Assembly: GCA_009760855.2 (NCBI GenBank)
Contig: WPIO01000106.1
Location: forward strand, 62,001-126,000
Direction: 5' to 3'
Source: Cristatella mucedo
Taxonomy: Eukaryota > Bryozoa > Phylactolaemata > Cristatellidae
Length of the DNA: 64,000 nucleotides
How positions within the stretch are numbered: position 1 is the stretch's first letter; each line of letters opens with the position of its first letter. The notes under the pieces are model-generated. The model ran no database searches. It saw nothing but the letters and a program-made list of their open reading frames with translations, and had not been told where the DNA came from. Of the stretch, positions 24,370-34,800 are shown piece after piece. The translations under genes were made by a program, and so were the position numbers.

Positions 24370-25262
24370 CTTCTGCTGGATCTCAGAGTTTGATATTGGC
24401 TTTGAAAATCCTTCTTGAGTACTTATTGTCTCCTCAGGACATCCCCTGCATTGCACTGTGGCTGCTTGGTTGCTATCTAAAAGGGAAATTTCAGAGCGTT
24501 CATATCGATAGGCAACGTACATCCGGAGTGCTTTTAAATCACGAGTTACCCCGGGATATGTACGTGATCCACTCATTTTCCTAATCAATATTCTCGCCCT
24601 TGCCAATGTAGTCGCTAAAAACAGTATAGACATTCTTTTTTCGAATGATTCCCAGCTTTGCCTGCACCCTGATCCCTATCTGCCTTCCAAAATATCAAAA
24701 TCTATTAACTCCCCTGGCTCGTGTATTGCTGAAGTTTGAAATCTTGTGGAAGCAAACGCTTGGAAGTTGGATGACGACTAACCCAAAGTAATATGTAAAC
24801 CTGGGATTACTCAGAAACGAGACAGTCTAGCTGCCCAAATTTTATCGTTTATCCTCAACCTCGTAGTTTAGCCTCCTCAGAGTTTCTCGGCATCCTCTTC
24901 CACAGTCACCATCCGCTGGACTCTACCACACCAGCTCTGAAGTTTTGAAGTCCGCCTCCTTTTAGCTACGTAAAATTGCCAAACTTGGAGCTTGCTTATA
25001 CAGTGATACAATCGCTAAGTTTGTCCGTGCATTCTCACTATCCCGGCTAGACGCCTGTCCCTCACTACTTGCAAGTCGTCATGCCGTAAGACGCTCACCG
25101 TTAATGCAAAGCTCTTTAGCTAGGCTCGTCAGTCATGAACGTCACAAGTGCTACCTTGCACCACTTGTCACCAATTGGCACAGTCTCCCCGCCAAGCCGC
25201 ATATTGATGTCGCGGTCATAATTGTCGCTTTTTAAGTCCGTCCCCATATTCTTTTGCTTCGC
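24370..25262 (+). mobile_element. CR1/L2-type LINE reverse-transcriptase remnant
   Basis: Broken frames on + include ALWLLGCYLKGKFQSVHID, then FSNDSQLCLHPDPYLP (decayed YADD box, FSND), AKLGACLYSDTIAKFVRAFS, SRLDACPSLL and VTNWHSLPAKPHIDV. This order is that of the RT domain and C-terminus of CR1/L2 ORF2. Stops and frameshifts throughout; dead copy. It ends about 150 bp before the AIP start codon, in the presumed promoter region. Confidence 0.75.
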
Positions 25263-25280
25263 CCCATCTATCTGAATTAC

Positions 25281-25320
25281 TAAGCTTCAGCGATAAGCGA
25301 TAAGCGATAAGCTTCAGCGA
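25281..25320. repeat. Short GCGATAA tandem between AAGCTTCAGCGA words
   Basis: A 7-bp tandem of three units flanked on both sides by AAGCTTCAGCGA; about 100 bp upstream of the AIP ATG. Confidence 0.7.
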
Positions 25321-25414
25321 GCGGTCAGCGGGCCTCAGTTGACCGTGAACTTGATTCAGCGAAGCCAGCCAATCTCACGACGCTGTCTCCTCTTACCGCT
25401 GTTGTGGCTTTGCT

Positions 25415-25510
25415 ATGGACAACGCGTGCTCCGTTTCTGGATTGCCTGTGCAGAAAAGAATCGTCCACCTTGGAAATGGATCCATGCCTACATATGTAAA
25501 TAACACAAAG
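25415..25510 (+). CDS. AIP: AIP exon 1
   Basis: 32 codons, phase 0, ending NNTK|GTTGGT. The peptide VQKRIVHLGNGSMPTY followed by VNNTK aligns with the N-terminal FKBP strand of AIP (IQKRV..G.G..P.F..GTK in the human protein), and the human first intron falls at the same place. Confidence 0.88.
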
Positions 25511-25863
25511 GTTGGTATAGCGCCATCCGGGATTGGGGCGCTGGCTTCGGGTCTGCACAGCTTGCTGTCGTGCAGAGCCGGCGTAGGCGTTCTAACTTGT
25601 GCCTGGCGTAATCGCTGCAGCGCTGGAATGCTCGCTGTTTACCGCAATTTCGCGTTAGAATGGGAATACTGAGTTTTTTGAGAGCTCTCACCCAGATGGC
25701 TGCTACGCGACGCCATTGCCGCGCTCGTTTAATCCCACTCGCGAATAGTAGGACGCAATTAGTCTTTGGGCGTCGCGAGCAGTACAATGGCGCAGACGAG
25801 AGACCGGACGCGCAGATATCGAATTCGGGAGATACGTATGTCTGTGTTTGGTATATGTTTTTT

Positions 25864-25897
<34 letters not shown>

Positions 25898-28800
25898 CAT
25901 GTGTGTGTTCGTGCATGTATGTGTTCGCGTGCGTGCATGTGTGCGTGTATATGTGCGTGCGTGCTTGTGTGCGCGTGTGGCAGTGTGCGAACGTTAATTA
26001 TGTCTGCGCGCAAGCTCCAGAAATGAACCTATGGCCTTGCTAGATTTTCCATGCCACGTTTCTTTATTTGTACCACAACCGGAAACAATTTTTAGCACAG
26101 TTTTTCCTTCCATATTAGCCGCTTTTCTATGATGATTGCTTGATTCGTATTGTACTCTTCCAACCCGTCTTGCCCTAGAGCCGCAGTGAGTCTCCTTGGT
26201 GGGTGTGCCCGAATATCGTGCTGCTGAGCCGTGATAGCCTAGGTGCTAGCTCGTGGGTTCTAATCCTGCCGTGGACTATCCCTTATCAAGTGCATTATTA
26301 TTATTATTATTGCCAACTGCAAGCGGTGGTGATAGCCTTTAGGGCTCTTCTGCCGCTATAGAGAATGAGGCTGCTAAATCAGCGAGTACACATTTTCCTC
26401 ACTTCTCGTCCTGGATTTGTGTGCTGTCTTTCTATTTTTCTTTTTTTGCAGAGTCCTGTTTTGCTGTTTAATCCCACCAGCTACTCAAGTATTTCCTTGT
26501 CGTGCCGCCTTGCATCGCAGCCTGGCGCTCATTCATAGACCTTCATAGTCTGGACGCCTATGCAGCCGATCTGTCGTGCTCACGTTCTGAACCTAAATTG
26601 ACCATCGCGTGTGTCACCCTCCTCATGCTATTTCAGCACTCTGCGGCCAGACGGAGCCTTAATTAAGGCTCCGACAATCAGTGTTTCCAAATCATTTTCT
26701 TCTCGCCAAGTGCCCGATCGATGCTCGTCGACTCGCTCAGGTTATCTTTCATTACCAAACACGCAAGTGCAACGACGACCGAACCGTTGTCGATGACAGC
26801 CGGAAGCACACGGGTCCCATGGAGCTCATCATTGGCAAACAGTTCAAGTTTGAAGTGTGGGAGCACTGCCTGCAGACCATGCTCGTGGGAGAAGTTGCCT
26901 CGTTCGTCGTGGACAAATCGGTAAGTTGCTTCACAGCCGTCGGCAAGGTGGGCAAAGTGCAGCGTGCGTGCCCCATCGGAAAACAGTAGTGTCTACGCTC
27001 CTGTCCCAAAAAAGTCCTAGCAGTATGGCCACCACGGCTGTGGCTGAAAATTCTATCGGGTATTCAGCGGGTTTCCCACGATTCCAGGCATACTCAAGTC
27101 ACGTGGAGCATGTGAAAATATTTACTGACAGTCCAAAAACAACCGCATATGCTGCTGGTATGTATGCATTTAGTGTGACTTCGTCCCACCACTATTCTTT
27201 ATGACCTCCTTTGTCTGGCCAGGCATAGAGGCTACACGCTTCTTCGTTGTCTCTTCTGCTGTAGCACATTCTAGTGAGCCTGAGTTCTATTGAAAGGGTG
27301 TACAGGCTACAGGTGTAGGCCGAACACAACAACTCAACCGCCTGTCAATATTGCTCCATAGTTGTTCTATGGGGTTCACGTTATGTGAGTGGCTGGGCCG
27401 CTGCACAAGCACCAAACAAGGATTCGTCAACAGATACTTAACTTGATTTATTGTTGATCACGTAAGTTAGATTTCCAGCCTCAAAAACTCAGCTTTCCTA
27501 GGGTCCGTTACATTTGACAGCAAAATAAGGACCCTGTGCACACTGCCAGGCAAGTGGAGCACTATTTGACCTATTCCTATTTGGTGCGGATGCAGTGGCC
27601 TAGCCAGTGGCCCGCCCAACCACTTGCCTTATTTGAACCCCATAGAATGACTGTGGAGTGATAATAGCAGGTGGCATGCTGGGGCAGGGTGTTGGGCCTA
27701 CACCAATAGCCGACCTTTTTTTTTTTTTTATAAAACTCAGTCTCAGTAGAATCTGCTACAGCAGAAGAGACAACGAAAAACCAAGTGTGGCCGCCACGCC
27801 TTGGCAGACAAGGGCGGTCATAAAGAATCGTGGTGGGACGAAGTCACAGGGTTCGAATGCTGCAGTTGGCAATCCTTTATTGCTAACTGCAAGCGGCGGT
27901 GTTAGCCGCTACCGCTCTTCTGCCGCTATTCAAATGATTCTGCTAAATCAGCTGAAAAATTGAAGCATATACCAGCAGCATATGTGTTTCTTGATGGGTC
28001 ATCGATAAATATTCTCACGTGTTCTACTATAGTGCAGTTGCAAACGCAGAAAGCCCTCTGATACCTTAACGAATTTACAGCCAGCCTTTCACAGCAGCCA
28101 GAATTCACAGCCAGAATTCACAGCCAGAATTCACAGCAGCAGCCATACTGTGAGGTTTTTGTGCCTGAGTGTATGCTCGAGCAGCATGCAGAGCTGAAAC
28201 TAGCCCATTGCACCGATCCACCATCATGCGACGAGCAGTGCGGCATGTGCTGTATGTGTTGCAGTTAACGTCAGCTTATCCTATAGTGTCAAAGAGCTTA
28301 CGGGACATATTTCTACCACATCAGCACGGCGATCATGGGAGCCACCACCAAGCCGGCGGTCACTGCTGTGCAATGCTAGCCATGAGCAAGGACGGTCTCG
28401 GCCATGCAGATCTCGATTCGTTGATGGCACAGCCACAGTCGCTCGAATTTATCCTGGGTCAGTGGAGGTGTATGCACGTTTGTAGTCGCAAAGTATTTTT
28501 CTATTCACGTGGTGACGATTACTGATGTGCTCTTTTCTAGTAATGGCAGTGTTAATCGGGTAAAGCTTGTTTATTGGCTTTTTGTACTTACGTGTGGACC
28601 ATTCATCTTAGCTGTGGTTTTGCACCAGGCTCACGTCAGGAGGGCGCTAAAGGGCTCATGAAGGTGGGCCTGAAAAATCAGTGCATTCGACTCGATGTAT
28701 CTACCTTAGTTTCTGCGTGTGAAGCGTAAGCAGTATGCGGTGTGAAGCATGATTTCTAAGCACTGGAAGTGAGGTTGCTTGCTGAAAATGTGCTTGACGA

Positions 28801-31800
28801 TCGTTTTTGCTGGTAAAGTGCACAAAGTCGAACTGGGTGGCATCTCGAGTGCACGAGAGCTTCAAGCGCCAGAGCACACCACCGATACTATCAGTATCGG
28901 TGACGATTGGCTTTTAGTGGCCGACACTTAATTTGCCCTTGTCCTTTTTAAGCAGTGAATGTGTCGGTGGGCCACCGTTTGCAGGAATAGGAGTATGATC
29001 AGAGTGTTAGCTTTTAGTGTCAAATGCTTGCAGCAAGCAAGCACCACCCATCACCTTTAATAAAAACAAAGAGCACGCCTGTGATAGGTGAGATAGCTAA
29101 CCTGGTGCTGTGCAACGTCCATGTCGTCGGTTGGGCTGCAGCTAGTCACTTTCCTTCGTTGTCTTTTGTCTCTGAAGGCTAAGCCTACTTTTGGTTCCAA
29201 GCTGGCTGCAAGCCTTCTCAATTGTAGCAGCGCTTTAGAAGATTCTTAGGATCTGGGAAGGTTGTGATTGGGAGCGATGTGTCTGTCGCACATGTTCTGT
29301 TCGCTCTGTATACAGGCTGGCACTGCCATTGTTGCCGAATAACGAAGTATCGTTATATGCGCTTCTTGTGAGGCAGCACGCTGTCTCCTTGTCCTCGGTT
29401 CTCTGCTATGGTACTCTCAGCGGTACCTTTCCTAGTCTGGCTGTGAGAGTGAGCATGAGATTGTAACGACTGCTCTGACGAACGTTTGCTTCGTTTGGTG
29501 TCTCCTCGGTGTCTTTCGTTGCGCGTCACCTGCCTTCCGGCCAGCTCTTCGTAATGAACTTCTGCGCTAGTTGACTAAAGGGGTTAAATGCACGCTGCTG
29601 GAGTCCAATTGACTGCCTCAGCGTTCTCTCGTTCCTTGTTAGTTTCTCGTGGGCACACTAGAATCGCCGTTCGTAATCTTCCTTGTTTAGAGGGGGGCGG
29701 CAATGCATCCGAGCGTGGATCTCGTTGAGTGAAAAAAAAAGGCCCTGCCCTGTGGCGGCTGCTCCTTCTCGCCGCCAGCGCGAGCAAGGCGCCCAGGGCA
29801 GCCGCCGCCGGAGGAGGAGCCTGTCACTGCGAAGCCGGCGTGCCGGCTTCGCAGGCAGGCAGGCTGGCTGGCTGGCAGGCTCTGAGCTGCTGGTCGCTGC
29901 GAATAGCAGATCTGCAGATTTCCTTCGTCCGAAACGCGCGCAGAGGTTCTTCGGGTCGAGCTGCCGGGCGAGTACGAGCGCGAGACCTGGACGATGGAGG
30001 AGGGCGAGAAGCGCGCCGCGCTGCCGGCCCTGCGCGAGGACGGCAACGCCCTGTACAAGCGCGGCCTGCACAAGGACGCCGCCGACAAGTACGCGAGCGC
30101 TCTGGGAGTGCTGGAAGGACTCATGCTGAGGTGAGCGCGGAGCCGCGCTGCGCCTCTGCGGTGGCTGCGGCGCCACCTGGCCCTTCCGCTCGTGCAGAGC
30201 TCGCTGCTCCAGCGCGGCAGTTAAGGCGCGGCGCCACTGTCAACCGCTTCGTCAGCAGCTGTGTGGTCGAGCCTCCCCGTGGACGGAGCGTGTCACGCGC
30301 GCTTCCGCTGGCCGCCGCCTCGCACAGGTACCGTCCGGGAGATGACGAGTACGTCGACCTGGAGCGCAGCAAGCTGCCGCTGCTGCTCAACTACGCGCAG
30401 TGCAAGTACCAGCTGCAGGACTACTATTCCGTCATAGAGCACACCACGGAGGTGCTGAAGAAAGACTCGAGTAAGTGAGGCTGTCAGGCCGCTCGAGCGG
30501 ACCCTGCACGACTGACTGTCGTCTCTCCTTCCTGCCACATCCGACCTTCCACTTCCGCGGCAGCCGGTCGGTCGTGATGCGTTGGCAGTAGTTTGAAAAT
30601 GCAGACCGACCGCCGTCAGCCGCGGCACCGAGAGACAGGCGAGTTTTGACGTCGAGCGAGGCGCGATCGTCCCGAAACCTCTGGGTTTTCTTTAAGGCCG
30701 CCTTAGCCTCAGCGTTTTTTTTTTGGGTTTGTTTTCGTTTTAGCGACTGCCGCCACCAGACCGCCGCTGATGCTTGCACGCCGAGCAGCCGCTGCTTGGC
30801 GTCCGTTCGGCGTGTGATCGATCATTGCCCCGTGCTGCTCCGTGTCGTGACCGCGTACACGCACTGTTAGTGCGAACTGTGGATGGATTGCCTAGCCCAG
30901 AGGTCGGCAGACTCCGGCTTTTAGGCGAGATCCGACCTGGCTAGTGCTCCAGTCCGACCTAGTGGCCCCCTAGTTATTTAATGATGGATCCGTAGCCCAA
31001 TTGAGTTGTCGAGGCTCTCTTCTTCGTCACTATATAGAGAGATACTTTGACTTACGAGTGTCCCAACTAGCGAGTTTTCGAGGCACGAGCCGCCGTCTCT
31101 CGGCCGCTTTTTGCTTTGAGTTGAGAGCTAACCGTTATTGTGCTTGATTTTGCTTCGCGAGTATCTCAGTATAGAGAGTGGGCATAGCGGCTATGCACAA
31201 TCCCGGCCTGGCGGAGTGGGCGCGGTTTCTTCTGGCCCTAGTGCGCGCCTTCTTGACCTCCTGAAATGACCTTGTGGTGGTCCGAAAAGTTTGCCGACCT
31301 CTGGCCTAGCCCCTCGGCTGTCTTTTGACAAGCAGCCGGACCCATGGCCACACTTCGTCAGCACGAGAGTGGGGGGGGCTGTAAGTCCGGATGAAGCAGC
31401 TGCTCAATCCGAAAGAGTTTCATCTCGAAACGGTAAGTTATAAAATTGTTATTCCGAGATAAACAGCTTTTTCTACCCTGAAGTAAATCGCATGACAAGA
31501 TTGGGAGCTACTTAGCTACTAACGCAGGAATAGCGGCTATTGAATTAAATCCCGCATGGCCGAGCAAAAATCTAACTAATCGTATAGTTTCAAAAATGAT
31601 TTTCCTAGTTCCGTTTCTTGGAGCTCCCGTACTACCACCGTGTTGGCAGCTCTACAATCAGCAAAAGACAAAAAAAATAGGCGGTCGAACCGTCGGCCTG
31701 ATATCTTGAGACGTTGCTGGCGTACTTGTGGGCTACTTCCAGGAGTGGTGGCGCATGCTGGCTGGTGTCAGGCGGACTCGCGGAACGGTGAGCCGGCAGT

Positions 31801-34800
31801 CGTGCTATGTGTTGTGGGTCAGGTCATGTGACTGCTAGCTCTGCAACCAAGCTGTGACAGTCGGGGAGCCAGTGGTGCATTGATTCGACTTACTTTTTTT
31901 TTGTCTGTCAGGCGTTACTCGGCTTGTGCTTGCTCATAGCCAGGTCTCCGAATTAGGAGTCTCCCTCTCCCCCAAACGTGCAACCCAGTACTCAGCCTGT
32001 AACGTGGATGGATCGATTGCGGCCTCGGCTTGCAGGTAGTCGCTATGTATACAATTATAATTAATTTGTATAGCGTCCCAAGAGAACTTAATCTCTATTC
32101 AGGCGCTTCACATATGCCTCGGGGCTCGAGCCCACGACCTCAGCCAGACCTTGGTCGGGGCGCGAGCACCTTAACCGCTGGACCAAACCAGCTGTATACT
32201 CGCGATGCTTAGACTAATGCAAATGTAAAGCGCCTAGAAAGAGATTGAGTTCTATGAGGGCGCTTTATCAAGTGTATTATTATTATTACTATTATTATTA
32301 CTATTAATGTCGGGAGATTAAAAGACTGTGGTATTCTTGAGAGTGCTGCTTCCTCCCTGTCGAATGCCCTGGCATTGCCTGGCAACCAGCGCCAAGTGGC
32401 GGACCTCTAACTATCAGCCAGGTGTATGGTTAATAAGGCCGACCTGACTCCAGTGCGATAGAAAGAGCTGGAGAAGTCTTTTCAGCACAGTTTTCATCTA
32501 ACCGGATTCATTTCATCCATGTACACAATTCATGTAAGCTTTTTCAAAGCTTGTAGGCACAGCTTCAAGCAGCCTATCGACTTGAAGGTTTTTTTCGCTC
32601 ACTTTTCGGTCCTTTCACTCTCTTGCTGCAGCCTACCTAACCGAACTACTACTTAATCTAGCTAGGCATCGTACCATCGTGCTCTTCTGACTCAAGTTGT
32701 TTAGCTGTGCCTCAAACCAACCTCAAATCCTTACGAGACCTGGCCTTTAGGTTGTATGCTCTCAAAGCTGGGAACTCACTCTCGACTGACGTCGTGACAT
32801 TCTCTGACTTGACGACATTTAAAAAGAGGCCTAAAACACACCTGTTCCTTACAGCATTGCTCTATGCCTATTACGCATAATCTCTCTTGGAGCACCGTGA
32901 CGTGGCTACTGCACATACTGGAGCGTTTACTGCACATTCAGACCAGTATTGCATATCTTGGAATTGGCCTTGTGCTTGGACAAGAGGTGAGGCAAGACAG
33001 CCGACCGTTGGTTAGTGACTATGTAATAAGTGTTAGTGCAGGCATAACAGACAGGGCGGATGGCCGAGCTAAATCGACCAACCGAGACCAGAGTGGGCCT
33101 TCACTCGCTGAATTCCATTCGAAGCCCCGTGCGTGAGCTGTTTAGTTGCTCCCTCACGGCAGCACTTGGCAGCATTCTAGTTAGCCTAGTTACCACTGAT
33201 TGTTTTGCCAGTCATATTGATGTCAGTCATATTGATGCCAGTCATATTGATGTCAGTCATATTGATGCCAGTCATATTGATGTCAGTCATATTGATGTCA
33301 GTCATATTGGCAGGCTCGTGCTTAACCTTGGCTTTGGGCAGCCGTCAGCTGTCCCCATCCGGCTGCTTTAAATATCAGTATCAGATTAATGCACTCTTAG
33401 AAAAGCTGCTCGTGTCCTCCCATCATTTCGGGGAGGGGGCGGCGGGCGGTTCTTTTGAAGTTTTTGACGGCGGGCTGTGATTGCATGTGGTTGAATCAGA
33501 CCATCGATCGCGATTTCCGACCGCCCGCACCGGACTCTGCTCTGGGCGGGCAGACGCAAGTCTGTCGACTCCCAATGCTATCGACTCGAGGAAATCTATG
33601 TAGAAACTGGCTGCTGCACTAGGCACATGCTTGTCTCTTTCGTGAGAGCCGGTCTGAGTGTGAATGAGATCCTAATTCAAGCTCGGCCCTAACATGTTTG
33701 GAGGAACGCCCAGTGTGCTTCACTCATTCGTGATAGCAAGCCAATTTGGGAGTGATTTCTCAGTGCGCAGGTGTGGCCAAGCAATGCTCTATTCCATCGT
33801 GCAGATGGTTAAGCTAGTTGCTCTACATGCCTCACCTGCTGCTGCCTGCTAATGTAAATAGCCACATCTGTAATTGTCATCGTCATCATCATTATTGTCA
33901 TCAGCGTCGTTGTAATCATCATTAGGTGCTGCTGTATTGTGCCACCGATCTCCTTCCGACCACCGGCTCAGATAGCTGAAAGGGGCACTTCCGGCCACCG
34001 ACTTCTGCACTGCAGTGCTTAGCCGACGTTGCTAGAGGCCTGCTGTGGCTTGCTGGCTACTTTGCCGGGTGATTGGGGGTTGGGTGGGTGGATGGAATCG
34101 CAGTGCACTCTCCTTCTTGATTTTGCCTGTGGCTATGTGCCAAGGTGCCTCCCTCGCCTCGTCAGGGCAATGCTTATTTGAATAAATAAAAAATATAATT
34201 CGTTTGTATTGCTCCCTAAGAGAAATTATCTCTTCTAAGAATCTCTATTCAGGCGCTTCACACGTGCCACGTGGCTTGAGCCCTCGGCCTTGACCTTGGT
34301 CGGGCGAGCACCTTAACCACTGGGCCAAGCCAGCTCCCTATTTAAATAGCCTTTTCAATGGCTACTGACTCTAGAACTTGGTGGTGCTAGCGTGGAGTGA
34401 ACTTTAAATTGGGGGAAAAGTTCGACCCTCCGGCTAGCACCTCGTAAGCATCGGTCAGACCGTCTGCTGCCGACGAAAAGACTCATCTAAACACGCCGGC
34501 CGTTGATCAGCAGTACAGTCTGTCACACGGTCCACATAAATAAATAAATAAATAATAAATCCTAGCTGATTAAACAGCCTCTTTTTGTATAGCGACAGAA
34601 GAGCCTGTACGGCTATCACCACCGCTTACAGATAAAGAATCGCCCACCGCAGGAATCGAACCCACGACCTCGGGACCGAGGTCGTGAAAGCAACCGCCTT
34701 ACCTAGTGTGCCATCACGGCATACCACGGCAGCCCTGCTAATGAGCTGCCGGCCCCGGCTCAGTTCGGTCGGTGCTGCCGGCAGCTTTTGTCGTTAGCCG

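Noticed and set aside
33211-33310. Possible CRISPR-like or protein repeat (HIDVS)n
   Set aside because: Contiguous 15-bp tandem units without spacers, in an animal intron; a simple minisatellite.
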